Positions 1 through 11,385 are shown, numbered from the stretch's first letter. The stretch: 64,000 bases of DNA from Torreya grandis (GCA_037957365.1 JARHVA010002424.1:124001-188000); one strand, 5' to 3'. Notes: a model not told the origin generated them from the sequence alone. A program made the numbers and translations.

Positions 1-309
1 TTAGTATATCCTAACTTAATAGGACATGATACACTAACCATCCATATTTTTTAGTATCAATATGATGAATCAATCTTGACCCATCTATGTGCTAAAAACT
101 CTTATTTACATAATTCTCTTCCATTTAAAATGTCGAGCCTATTAAATGAAACCATTGCTAATATTAATAGTGGGTCTCAAAAAGTCCTAAGGATTATTAA
201 AATTATCAAAGCCTTAGATTCACAAGAAAACTAAGATTTTACCACTTTTTTTATTATATTATAGTAAAGCCTTTACCTAGTCTTATAGTGATATACTTGG
301 TATTCACCC

Positions 310-1010
310 CTCAATCGTTATCCATAACATTTTTACCTTTTCTGATGCTAAGCTGATGAAGAAAAATCTCTACAAAATACATCTTCATGTCACATTTATA
401 GTAAAATAATATCTAAAATGCCTTTTATCCACTAAATTTATTCAACCCATCGATTATCCTCAATGGATGTCCAACATTGTTTCGATCACTAATCCTTTAG
501 GGGGACTTCATATATGTACAAACTTTCATGATTTAAATCTTGCATGTCTAAAAGATGATTTCCCTCTCCTTAACATCAATCAATTAATGTATTTAAATAC
601 TAGTCATGAAATTTTGTCCCTTATATATGGTTTCTCTAGTTACAATCAAATACTTATTACACTAGAAGACCAACATAAAATTGCATTTATTACTCCTTGG
701 GGACCTTTTGCTATCATTTTATGTCTTTTGGCCTAAAAAATTTAGGAGCCACCTATCAGTAGGCCATGACTTATATATTTCATGACATAATCCATAAAAT
801 TGTTGAAGACTATGTAGATGATCTCCTTGGAAATTCAAAGCTCCATAAAGATCACCTATCTATACTTAAGATTATTTTTGATCATCTACTCTAGTATCAT
901 GTATGTCTAAATCTAAAAAAGTGCATTTTTGGTGTCTTGATGGGTAAAATTCTAGGTTTAATTATTTATATTCATGGAATAGAAATAGACCCCACTAAAA
1001 TCAAAGTTAT
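310..1010 (+). pseudogene. T1 reverse transcriptase
   Basis: Gypsy RT, which copies element RNA into cDNA. The frame from about 310 reads into the PIDYPQWMSNI block, then FHDLNLACLKDDFPL (the DFRDLNKAC-KDDFPLP motif), GFSSYNQI and PWGPFA. A frameshift near 736 moves the frame. The catalytic box follows as intact YVDD at 811-822 in the context VEDYVDDLL. Downstream, LKKCIFGV and HGIEIDPTKIK match the end of the RT domain. Stops occur throughout, so no enzyme can be made. The family call is secure; exact ends are not. Confidence 0.88.
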
Positions 1011-1239
1011 TTTATAAATGTCTCCTCTATCTAACCTTAAGTAGCTTTGTAGTTTAAAAGGAAAGCTCTAGTCTATCCATTTTTTTATTTTCTAGCTCTC
1101 TGATCAGTGTCAACCTTTCCACCATTTATTAAAGAAGGATAGTTTCTTTATATGGGATTATCATTATCAATAAGCTTTTACCATGCTCAAGGACTATCTT
1201 TTATCACATCTTATCATTACTCCTCCTAAGGAAGGATAA

Positions 1240-1640
1240 CCTTTCTTCTTTTATATCTTAGCTACATACCATGATTTAGGTTTTATGCTTTCCCATCGAG
1301 ATGGGCATCACAAAGAGTAGGTTGTTTATTATATAATTCATGCCCTCATATAATATGAAACACATTATTTACATACCAAAAATTTATGCCTAACATTAGT
1401 CCTTGTAGCTTTTAAGCTTTGGAATTACCTACTTAACCATAAGATGTATGTACTTATGAGTACTGATCCCCTTAAGTTTATGCATTCTAAGCCTTATTAG
1501 AATTAGTAGATGGCTAGATGGATTATGTTTCTAGCTAAGTTCGATCTAGATTTTCTCCACCAAAAATATGTTAAAGAGTAGATTATTATTGATTAGTTGG
1601 TTAAATCACCTCTTAGTGATAATCAACTAATCAATTGTGA
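1240..1640 (+). pseudogene. T1 retroviral-type RNase H
   Basis: Recognised by the block YILATYHDLGFMLSHRDG, then VVYYIIHALIQYE, LCLTLVLVAFKLWNYLL and MARWIMFLAKFDLDF. This is the RNase H that follows RT in all Ty3/gypsy pols, removing RNA from RNA:DNA hybrids. Several TAG stops interrupt the frame near its end, at sites where related proteins often have Gln. In Tat elements this domain is usually the decayed one and a second RNase H follows, as here. Confidence 0.8.
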
Positions 1641-1649
1641 ATTCCCTAA

Positions 1650-2090
1650 TGAATCTATCACTTCTAATTTTTAGTTAGTTCTAGAGTATCAAATGACTCT
1701 ATTCTTTGACAGGTCTAAATGTGAGCAAGGAGGTGGCATAGGAATTATATTAATCCCTTCTCAAGGTATTCCCATGCCTTTGTCTTTTAAATTAGACTTT
1801 GATTTCACCAATAATATAGATGAGTATGAAGCATTGATTATAGGGATTCAAAATACCCTTGCATTAGGAGTTAGGTCCATTAATATCTATGGGGATTCTC
1901 AGCTAGTGGTCAATAATATTACTAGAGTATATCAATGCAAGAACAATATTCTCTGATGGTATAAGATTTTCACTGATCAACTTTTGTCCACCTTAAAATG
2001 TTATGCCATCTAGGCTATCCCTAGATCAAAAAATAAATTCATTGATACTATGGCATCTTTTGCCTCTTTTATCCCATCCTCATCTCATGA
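1650..2090 (+). pseudogene. T1 archaeal-type RNase H (aRNH), downstream of RNase H
   Basis: Reads MTLFFDRSKCEQGGGIGI, then FTNNIDEYEALIIG and IYGDSQLVV. These are the D, E and D catalytic blocks of the additional RNase H of Tat elements (FDGS, TNN-EYEAL, GDSQLV). All three acidic residues remain although FDGS has become FDRS. The 87-codon open stretch at 1693-1956 is followed by one TGA, then MASFASFIPSSSHE, the usual end of the domain. Here aRNH lies AFTER the normal RNase H, unlike in element G2. Confidence 0.85.
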
Positions 2091-2279
2091 ATCTAAGTTA
2101 TTTATCCTTATCTATCGAGTTAATCAACCTTTTTATAAAAGGACTGATCTTCTATCCATCATTAATATTGAGGAAAATCTAGAGGACCCATGGTATGCAA
2201 AAATATTTTCTTATTTTTCTATAGGACTATCTCCTTCCCATCTATTCAAAGGTGCCAAATGTGTTTTCCAGTAGAAAGT

Positions 2280-3452
2280 CGCCTTCTATATCATACTAGG
2301 GGGTGTTATTTATAAGTGTGGTTTTGATGACATTTTTCTCCATTATCTCCAAAATCATGAAGCTACCCTAGCCATTTAGAAGGTCTATGATGGGTCATGT
2401 GGTGGAAATTCTAATGACTATGTAATCGCTAAGAAGATCTTACATTTAGGTTACTATTGGTCCACCTTAAATCAATATTATTATGCCTATGTTAAAATGT
2501 GTGTAAAATGTTAATAGCATGCAAACCTATCCCATGTCCCTAGTAAAGCCTTACAGGCAGCAAGAGACTTTTAGCCATTCTCCTAGTGGGGGCTCAATCT
2601 TATAGGGAAAATCAATCCTAAATCCTCCTAGCATCACAACTTTATTATTACTGTTATAGAATACTTCACTAAGTGGGTGGAAGCTGTGTCATTTATCTCA
2701 ACCAAGGTAGAAAAGATTATGGAGTTTATCCACCAGTACATTAATTTTCATTTTGGAGTTCCATATAAAATAATAATAATAGATAATGGAAAATACTTTA
2801 AAAATAAAAAAGTTCAAGTGTTATGTGATTCATTTAAAATTATATTGAGTTTTTCCTCGCCTTATTATCCTCAGGCTAATGGTCAAGTAGAAGCATCTAA
2901 TAAAGCTCTAGTCAAAATCCTAACTAAAGTTGCTAATGAAATTGGTAAGGATTGGCATCTTCATATCCCATTTTCCATATGGGCATATCGAACTAGTATT
3001 CAAATCCCTACAGGTGCTACTCATTTTTCCCTAGTCTATGGTATGGAAGCTATACTTCCATTTGAAGTCCAAATTCCCTCTCTTTGAGTTTCCATTAAAA
3101 ACATTGTTTCTGATGAGGATTTTCATCAAGAACATTTATCCTAGCTCATGATTTTATATGAGAATCATGTAGTAGCCCTTAATCACCTTCGTATATATCA
3201 ATAAAGATTAAAATGAGCATATAATCAACATGTAAGAGAGCATGAATTTAATATTGGAGATATTATGCTTAAATAAAATCAACATGTCACTAATATGGAA
3301 TGAAGTAAAAGGGGTAAATTTTCTCCTAATTGGCTTGGACCATACATCATAACCCATAAATATGGATCTGGGGCATATCATTTGGCTTCACTTGATGGTA
3401 AACCAAAATGAGAACTCAATGCATTGCATCTAAATCCTTACTATAGTTGATA
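2280..3452 (+). pseudogene. T1 integrase
   Basis: All three integrase parts can be read. The N-terminal zinc region is YDGSCGGNSNDYVIAKKI followed by GYYW and CVKC; its histidines are changed (H to Y and H to N). In the catalytic core, the first Asp is replaced by Asn (WGLNLIGKI), the second is kept in IIIDNGKYF, and Glu is kept in NGQVEASNK. An open stretch of 136 codons (2677-3087) covers most of the core. The C-terminal GPY/F module reads WLGPYIITHKYGSGAYHL and ends near 3450 in LNPYYS. Stops there include TGA at likely former CGA codons. Confidence 0.9.
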
Positions 3453-4318
3453 GATATTATCTCATCTTGGTTAGCTTATCTTGTATCTTATCATATCCAT
3501 TTCTCCCAAAATACCAAATAATGATATGAGAGTTATGTGGTTATCCGGTAGTCACCATAACCTCAACCTCAAATATGTATACCCCATCTCTATACATAAT
3601 ATTCTCTCATGGATAACTTTCACCTATTAGAGGATAAATCCCACATCATTATTTCCCTTATTTCCTAAACACTATTAATTTCCTAAGATAACCCAATCAT
3701 CTCATATGATGAATTCATAGAAGCCATCCTAAGGTATCTTTTTATGCCATTTTTCAATAACTTCTTTCAGATTCAAAATCAATGAAAAGCAAAAGTATCA
3801 AAATGGGCTCAATAAATAGACTAATCCCTTGAAGGACAAATATAATCAAATATGTAAAGGCAAAATAACAGATTGATCCCTTGAAGGACAGCTGTGCAAA
3901 AGCATCAAAATGTAGACCACTCCCTCAAAGGATGGCTACCAAGTAGAAAACTTTCCTCATTGATCATTTTTCAAATTATGCCATTTTAAAGCCCTAAAAA
4001 AGAAATAAAGAAAGAAAGAAATAACATAAATTGTCAAAAGTAAATCCCAAGAAAACTTCCTGTATTGATCAACTTTTTAATTATAGACTTCCCATATTGA
4101 TCAGTCTACCCGTTGGCATAAAAATGATTCTTGATGGATAAATCTTGATTTAGAAATATGTGGTGAAAATTAATTATCCCCATCTTGTGACAAGCATATA
4201 ATCCTAATGACAAAGTTCTAAGCTTTAGCTAACTTAGGTTGTGTCATAATCTATTATCATTTATAAAAGGATGTATAGGCCATGTAGATGAGAGGTCCTC
4301 TTTTGGTTATGGTCCAAG
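3453..4318 (+). repeat. T1 3' spacer with repeated CCCTTGAAGGA motif
   Basis: Non-coding. A short motif, CCCTTGAAGGACA or CCCTCAAAGGATGGCT, recurs at about 3828, 3872 and 3922, about 45-50 bp apart. It is followed by a conserved block, TATTGATCAGTCTACC, near 4094-4110. Both the motif and the block recur in element E on the other strand (50680-50860), also downstream of integrase, so this spacer is a family-level feature of T1 and E. Confidence 0.7.
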
Positions 4319-4770
4319 TCAATGTTGAGTAAATCCATAATATATAATCATTTAAATCCATAAATATACAACCATTAAAACATTAAAGGTCAACCATAAT
4401 CCATAACATATAAATCATTAAAAATTCATTAAAACATTAAAGGTCATCCATAATCCATAATCCATAACATATAAATCATTAAAATCCATAAATCATAATA
4501 GTATAAGGACATAATCCATAATCCATAATCCTAAAACATACAAAAAAAATTATCTCATAACATCACATAAACATCCATAGGCATCCACAACATGTATAAT
4601 CACATTAGCACAAAGTAACATAACATCTAATTTATAATCCAATGCATATAATATCATCAATAAAAATATAACATATCCATAAACATCAATAAATCCATAA
4701 TCAAATATACATGATCCATAAGCATAAAATGTATGTATATATCAAATGTATATATAAATGTCATAATAAT
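4319..4770. repeat. AT-rich degenerate ATCCATAA repeat
   Basis: Imperfect short tandem repetition of ATCCATAA, ACATATAAATC and ATTAAAATCC-like words over about 450 bp. No coding potential. It separates the T1 spacer from the 3' end of the antisense ORF. Confidence 0.6.
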
Positions 4771-4854
4771 AATAAAATTGGGTTCTCAAAAATATAGTAT
4801 ACTCTACTATGTGAAATAAATCCTATTGATGTGAATACTATCACCTCCCTCATC

Positions 4855-6520
4855 ATCTCCTCCTTAGCTTGCTATACTCCCTAAACTAACTATAGTCCCA
4901 GGAGTCCTCTATGATCTATGATGGATGGCCACATATGAAGAAAAACATGGAACATCTGGTAGCCACCTTTGTACAATCCTCTCATAGTTAGACATCTTAA
5001 CATGTAGGTCTCTATACTAGTGAATTGGTACTATATCTGGTGGTTCAATGCTAGATCTTAAAATATTTGGAGCTAGCCTCTTGGCCATAGAAGCTCTCAT
5101 CTACTCCAACTCTTCCCTATATTTATCTTTCTCCTATATAACCTAATCCCTCTCCTAAATGGCCTAGTCTCATTCCCATCTGACCTTATCAAGCTCACAC
5201 TATAACCTCTATAGCTCAACCTACAGTATCCCCTACTCATCTTGTCTTGGGGCATCTTGTATTGGTGCCTCATCCATATGTGCATCTGGATCCTCCTACT
5301 CCTCTCCTCTTGCCTCATCCTATACCACCTCCTATCAAGGCCTTACTACTCTATCTTGTTGCCTCACCATCTATCTCATAAACCAAGTGGCATAGTCATC
5401 TATGTAGCCTAAATCATCCACATCTAATGCTATTGGATCCTCAAATGCTCCCATCTAGATAATTATGGTATCTAATACTGGACAATCTAACTCTGTATCA
5501 TCCTACCTATATACACATGGGGCCAATGGTACATCCTATAGTAAACCAAACTAATGGTGGACCCTACTAAAATGAAATAGATCTATATGGTCCATCCATT
5601 GACCATATACCCATCTCTCTTAGGTAGCATCTCCTAACTCTATCTCTAGACTTGGACATGCTAGAAAATGTATATATGGTCTTCAGATAATGTCTCTAAT
5701 CTGTGGGGTCTAAAATACTTATCTATGGTATGTTAAATCATGTACTATCCTGTCTGACTAAGGAATGACTAAGTCATCATCCCATTGTAGAAATCTTACA
5801 CTATATACCATGTCTCCAAAACCAACCCCTAAGGTCCCAAAAGGGCATATCACCTAAATGTGCTCATATGCCCAACAGTAGAGCAAAAATATGATGTTGA
5901 GTCCTAGCTGATGTCCACTACACAAACTCCATATCTCTTTATAAATCTACCCTAGTAATGTGGGTGGCCAAGCAAATACTATCTTATACTCTAACATATT
6001 TACTATAACTATAGTGAATCTCCATGGAAACCATCTACCACCAAAGTTAGGTAGTGCATAGCAAGTCAATGCCAACATAATCATGGTCAAAACTAATCTA
6101 TCTATTGGTGCCTTCTCATATAGGGGATGGAATGAAAAATATCTAGCCATAAATCTAATATTAGCAGCATATCACCATATAGTCATACTAGCATTATTTC
6201 ACATCTAACCTCCTCTACCATATAAATTAGGGCTCCCTATATTGGTAGTCCTAAAATCTAATGGATGTCTTTAGTATTAATGGACATCTCATCTATCAAA
6301 AGCTAGAAGGTGTTTGTGGTATAATCCCATTGCTCTAGCAAAGCCACTATCATGCCAACATCCTGATGAACATGGATATAATGGTGGATCCCTCTAAATC
6401 CCACCACCTCTAGATGTGCCCAATCCTCATCATCCATATCCTCTTGTATCTCCCTCAAAAATGGTAGGACCCTATCCCTCAGATTTAATAGCTCATGTGC
6501 TTGTTACAATAGTGTTTTGT
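4855..6520 (-). pseudogene. Antisense ORF of T1: plant mobile domain plus C-terminal coiled coil
   Basis: Read on the minus strand, the N-terminal part gives LLEQWDYTTNTF, IDEMSINTKDIH and ILGLPI, matching the start of the plant mobile domain (PMD, as in MAIN/MAIL proteins). After a frame change follow FPWRFTI, FAWPPTLLG, IWSLCSGHQLGLNIIFLL and YCWAYEH, the core of the domain. The C-terminal part (about 5330-4860, one frame, no indel for about 115 codons) is rich in Glu, Arg, Asp and Lys and forms a coiled-coil pattern, ending with IVQRWLPDVPCFSSYVA. Eleven of about 12 internal stops there are TAG. Antisense extra ORFs between integrase and 3' LTR are known in Tat elements, some PMD-like. Function unknown; now dead. 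Confidence 0.72.
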
Positions 6521-7674
6521 TAGTTAAATCATAAATACTAAATGTTATACAAATCGATGTCATCTCCTTTTGATCACTGTCGATCTTATAAGGATCAATG
6601 TCAATTCTTTTAGATCATAGTTAATCCATTCAGATTGACATCAATTCCCTTTTCCTTAAAAAACTATTTTTTTCCCTTTTTCCCCAAGCATTCCTAATCT
6701 ACACCCTATGATATCCTAAATTACCCCCTTTCCTTAAGCTAAACATTCTAACAACTCTAAAAACATAAAATAAATAAAAATTCAAAATTGCCTAACAATG
6801 TGTCACCTACCTGATAATGAACCCATCATCATCATCATCATCCACTCCTGCTAGCCTCCATCATCTCATCTGTATGTTTTAATTCTTAAAAACTATTAAA
6901 ATTCACTTAGAGAAATCTTATACGCTTGATAGCTAAATGAGCCTTCTTTTTTGTTGACAGGTTATTTATAGCCATTTTTCTGATCGATGTTGATTTTTTA
7001 TAATCATCATCTATTCCTTGGGATTGATGTTAATTCCCCTGGTTTGATAAATGTTTGCATTTTGGATTATTTTTCCATGTTTTCAGTTTGGTTTCAAAGC
7101 CATGTCTTATTACCTTTGTCATGGTTATCCCATTTTTTATTTACCCTTTAGATTAGAGAATTTTAACCCCTTTTTAGTTCTTTAATCTCTTAGCTTATAC
7201 CCTTGTTTTTTAGTATCTTACCCCATGTAATACCCTAAGGGTGTATTTTTGTCCTAAGAATATTTGCCTATGGGTAACACATACACCATACACACACTGG
7301 ATGCTTTGGTATGTTATTCCTATCTCGTATTCTCTTGATAGCCTTTTCACTAGCTTTACGTATTTTAGCTGTGGCATTTCACTATTTGATCTAATATTTA
7401 GGGCATTACTACTTTCATTACTCTTTATTCTATTACATGCAAACATCAAAATCCTTTATATCCATCTACATTTTTTTGTGTCCTTAGCTATCTTCCTTTT
7501 TGTCCCTTTCACCTTACCCACTTTTTTTCTCCACTCAATTTTATTCAAACCTATCATCCATTCCATTTCACTTCCTAATGCCCAGTTTGAGGGGGAATAC
7601 CTTCTCATAATAAACTTGGGGTAGTAGACTCCTAATAGTTTTTGTCTCATAGCACACCATTGTATACCACTCTA
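6521..7674. other. Non-coding stretch between antisense ORF and PPT
   Basis: This would be the upstream region of the antisense ORF. It holds a (CAT)n run at 6826-6842 and, on the minus strand, TCAGGTAGGT near 6810, which would suit a splice donor. Several GATCGATGTYGAT-like motifs occur at about 6553-6640 and 6985-7035. Open frames on both strands at 7210-7650 have low-complexity hydrophobic content and no family features, so I do not call genes. Confidence 0.5.
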
Positions 7675-7688
7675 CAAAAAGGGCTAAA
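7675..7688 (+). other. Candidate polypurine tract of T1
   Basis: The sequence CAAAAAGGGCTAAA is followed directly by TGTAGACG. Element E has TAAAAGGGGGAAAA followed by TGTAGACACC. The similarity supports this as the plus-strand primer site, with the T1 3' LTR starting at 7689. Confidence 0.45.
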
Positions 7689-8740
7689 TGTAGACGTTAC
7701 TTTATATACCTTGTATATTGTGTCATCATGATATGTGTTGTAATACCCCCCTCTTGATTAATTATTTAAATAATTACATTTTACCTTCATCTTTACCTTT
7801 CACCACATAGGTTAAATGAATTAATTACTATAGTTAAATAGTAATTAACCCCCTTTTAACTATCCTTAACTATAAAATCTCAAAATTAAATAAAAATCTA
7901 AATCTACCCAACCTCCTAAAAAACTTATCCTGTGGTTAAAACAACCTTGAAAGTCATTTTAACCCTCATTTACCCTATGCCAACCTATTAGAACAAATTT
8001 TTATTTATCTTCACCCATTTTTGGCGAATCTACATTGATCCTCCTAGATTGACATTGATCTGTTAGGATCAACACTGATCCATAAAAGCACAAATTCCTC
8101 CATTGCTCAAGAGGAATGAATGTGAAAGGAAGGAGACCTTTTTATCATGAATTTCTATCAAAACTAGTCACAAATCTACATAGACCTTACCAGCATCTTG
8201 CTACCTTTGACGAGCACTTGATAAGTGATTATTATCAAGTGATTTTGAAGTTCATTTTGATTGTTTCTGGCATCACTTTATTTAAACCATCTAAGGTCAA
8301 TATTGCATTATATTTAAGCATTTATTTAATTCTACATCTCTATCTTTTATCTACATTCTATTTTATTTCATTTTATCATTTTTTTAGGCTATCACTAGTC
8401 TTTTTAGTAGTAAGCACTTTTGCATAGAATTGACATTGATTCATCTGAATTGACATTGATCTTGTTAGATAATTATCAATCCTTTATTAGATCATAAGTC
8501 TTAAGTAGCCTATTTTAAATCTACTATCATTTATATTTTATCTTTGTCTATTTTACATTCATTTTTTATCATTTTATCAAAAATATAGGTCATTATTATA
8601 GTCTATTTTTAAAACTTAAACTTTTATATAGAATCAACATCGATTCATCTAAATAAATGTCGATCTTATTAGATCACCATCAATCCCTACTTAAATTTAA
8701 TCTATTAACACCAATATTTTGGTTTTCTAAAAATTTATTT
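7689..8740 (+). repeat. Probable 3' LTR (at least U3) of T1
   Basis: Starts TGTAGACG, like the LTR of E (TGTAGACACC). Shortly inside is an AT-rich near-palindrome, TAATTATTTAAATAATTA, resembling the one in E's U3. Repeated GACATTGATC/GATYGAYATYGAT motifs follow at 8036-8090, 8430-8480 and 8635-8690. The right end and target duplication are not visible. The open frame at 8116-8427 is hydrophobic low-complexity and not called. Confidence 0.42.
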
Positions 8741-10390
8741 GTGCATGTAGATGACCCTACCTAAATTAATACATGATTTGATTAGAATTTTTTATCTTTC
8801 TATAGTCCCTCAACCTCTATTTGATGATCAGAGTGATATTACATTTGAGCTAGGACTTTGCTTCATGGATTTCATACGTGATTTTTCATACATTGAAGAA
8901 TAGTTGGTTGTAATCCAAGAAGACATAGATTTTGCTATTGAATTTTGGGATGCTTACTTTAATCATATAAATATTGTTGTAAATTAATTATCTTTAGCAT
9001 TGCTTATTCATATTATACATATTTTATAATTTCATGTCTATTTATAAACTTGAATGTTGAACATGGGATAACATCCATCTAAGAAATCATATCACTTCTT
9101 AGGACTAGTTTCTTACCAGGTAACCCACTCATTTTTCTATTAATCCATTTTTTGTTTAAGTGTGATGAACTATAGGTCATTCCACCCTAACCAAAGATGA
9201 GTTCACATAAAACCTTGATCAATGGTGCACTTTTTAGTAGTCAGTAATCTCTAGGTAAAAACCCACATTAGTAAAAGTAGTATAAAAAATACTAAAACAT
9301 AGGGATCTAAATCTAAATCAAGCATAAAGAAGGCTTGATTTCCACCATCAAGATAATGATAGAGGGAAGATACTTGCATGAGATGAAAAAATAGAAATCA
9401 ATTAGAATAAAGGGGCTAAAAAAGAAGTCCTTGATCCATTAAATGCCAAGGTGAATGTAGTGGGTTGTGATATTGATATTGATTAGTGTGACAAGTGTTT
9501 CCTTCCACATCTTCCATGTGATAAATATGAATCAAATGATGAAGATGTGGATGAACCTAATTCTATTTAATCTGATGATGAGATTATGATTTTCAATTAT
9601 CAAAATCCTTGAATTAATATGCCTACCTCTATGGAATTGCTAAATACTACCACCATTGATCAATTTTAAAGTGCAGTACAAAAGCTATGTATCCCAACTT
9701 GAAAATTTTCTTGTGATGTTAATATGGCATAAACATATGAATTACCCATTCATGATTTTGATTTTTTAAGATGAATAATGATTAAGAAGTATCATGGGGT
9801 ATTTCATTAGTTTAGGATAGGTAGCTACTAATTAATGTAGCAGTTACCCAAGAGAAAGAATACTACTTGAGAAGTAGGCAACCAGATGCTACCCTCAAGT
9901 CACTACCCCTATAAATCTAAGGGTAGGTGATCTAATTAAGGAATATAAAAAAACTACGATAGTTCTTAATACAACATGTACCCATTTTCCAAGTTGATAG
10001 CCTATAGGTGTTCCCACTAAAAATATAGTATCTTTGTTATCTAGTATTCCTAAGGTTATGAATGATGTTAAACAAAATCTACCTTTGAAGGTTACTACTA
10101 AAAATTAAAATCCATCACAACCTACTCTATTTTAGACATTAAGTGATCACATCCCAATTGAAGGTGTTGTTACCCTTTCACCAAATACTCCTCTTCTTTA
10201 GTATAGCATATGTGTTAAGGCCCAAGTGTTTAGCCAACTAAAAATCACTGTGCCACTTATTGAATTATTAAGAATACCTAAACATAAGAAGAGGGAATTT
10301 GATACTTGGAATTTGGTGAGAAATCAATTACAAATGATATATATTTAACTCAAACACCCCTAGAGGAAGATGAAAAATCAAAATAAGTTG
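8741..10390 (+). pseudogene. G2 gag C-terminal part and gag-protease linker
   Basis: No clean gag core is visible. One coherent frame at about 9449-9730 reads CDIDID, CDKCFLPHLPC, DEDVDEPNSI and FNYQNP: an acidic segment with a possible Cys-rich metal site. Near 10210-10320 the text FSQLKITVPLIELLRIPKHKKR matches the conserved segment just before the protease of Athila/Tat polyproteins. An isolated open segment around 8826-8990 (DITFELGLCFMDFIRDFSY) is not assigned. This is a partial call based on position as much as on sequence. Confidence 0.5.
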
Positions 10391-10399
10391 TTAAACTAG

Positions 10400-10830
10400 C
10401 TCCAAAAGTGTATTTGGGGACAACCTTGGTAGACAGTCAATTGATTATAGACCCATTTTATAAAATTCTCTTGATCAATGGTATAATTTTTCACAATTAT
10501 ATGTTTTATTCTAGTGTTTCCTATAATGTGATGCCCTTGGGTGTCCTAAATGAGCTTAGGGTGAAGATTACATTAGCCTTTGGTAAGTTTTATGCCATAG
10601 ACTCGCAAGAAGTTCCATTTGTTAGACAAGTTAAGGGTTTGGTAGTATAGTTGGTAGTACATCTAAGTAAGTATTTAAATATGAACATGGTAGTTGTAGA
10701 CTATTTGCCTAAGTAGGGGATTCTACTATCAAAAAAATGGGTTGCTAGCTGGGTAAAAGTGTACATATGGACTTGTCTTATGCCACATTCCATTAGAGGA
10801 TAAAATGGTGAAAATTTATAAAGATTTGAA
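10400..10830 (+). pseudogene. G2 retropepsin-like protease
   Basis: Reads SYNVMPLGVLNELRVKIT, YAIDSQEVPF and VVVDYLPK-GILLSKKWVAS, then (after a frame change) VHMDLSYATF, matching the aspartic protease of Tat/Athila elements, which releases gag and pol proteins. The catalytic DSGAS box has become YSSVS, so the catalytic Asp is lost. An 80-codon open frame (10408-10650) covers the first half. The remainder holds TAG stops and one shift. Confidence 0.75.
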
Positions 10831-10974
10831 GATGTTTCATGTGATTGAAGATACAAAGCATAATATAAATGAAGTATTGTACAAAAATGTTGATTTAGGT
10901 AGCTTTGTGGGCAATATTTATATTATTGAATAGCCTACTACTCTTGATGTTGAACCTAATAATGAAGGATTAGT

Positions 10975-11385
10975 TGGAAGGTGTGTTTTGATGGGGCTTG
11001 CTCTGATCTTGGAAATGGAGTAGGGGTTGTATTCTATGCCCCTAATGGTAAGTGCTTCAAGTTTTCTTTTAAGCTATCCTTTGAGTACACTAATAATACT
11101 ACTGAATATGAGGCATTCTTGCTTGGTCTATAGATTTCCTGTGAATATAAAATTAAAAGATTGACTGTCAAAGGTAATTCTAAGCTAGTGGTAAAACAAG
11201 TTCATAATGCTTATGCCACAAAAATAAAAGGTTAAAACAATACTAGATTGTTGTTTTGGATTTACTTGAATTTTTTGATGCATTCAATATTTATTATCAT
11301 GATAGAATTTTCAACAAAGAGGCTAACAAACTTGCAAGGTTAGGTGATCAATTTGATATTGCAAATATGAGCCCTCATTATTAGT
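10975..11385 (+). pseudogene. G2 aRNH located between protease and RT
   Basis: Frame from 10981 reads CFDGACSDLGNGVGVV, KLSFEYTNNTTEYEAFLLG and LTVKGNSKLVVKQV. A shifted frame continues NKEANKLARLGDQFD. These are the FDGA, EYEA, GDS and C-terminal (N-eAd-LA) blocks of the additional RNase H; the third catalytic Asp is Asn here (GNS). The first stop (TAG) sits where Gln is usual (LLGLQ). Its place is upstream of RT (RT starts near 11725), while in T1 aRNH follows the normal RNase H. Confidence 0.83.

Larger units (their letters stand above)
1..7688 (+). mobile_element. T1: decayed Ty3/gypsy Tat-type retrotransposon, left end outside window
   Basis: Pol domains follow in the order RT, RNase H, aRNH, integrase on the plus strand, which is the classical Tat order. 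After integrase come a 3' spacer, an antisense ORF and a polypurine tract, then a likely 3' LTR from 7689. Gag, protease, PBS and 5' LTR lie outside the window. Positions 1-300 read weakly like the protease-RT linker. Many stops and some frameshifts make it a fossil. Confidence 0.85.

Noticed and set aside
7210..7650. Overlapping open frames on both strands
   Set aside because: Hydrophobic low-complexity text, no homology that I recognise, no conserved frame with neighbours.
7224..7760. TGTAATACCC at 7224 and TGTAATACCCCCC at 7738 as LTR starts
   Set aside because: No polypurine tract directly upstream; 7689, with a PPT-like sequence and similarity to E, fits better.
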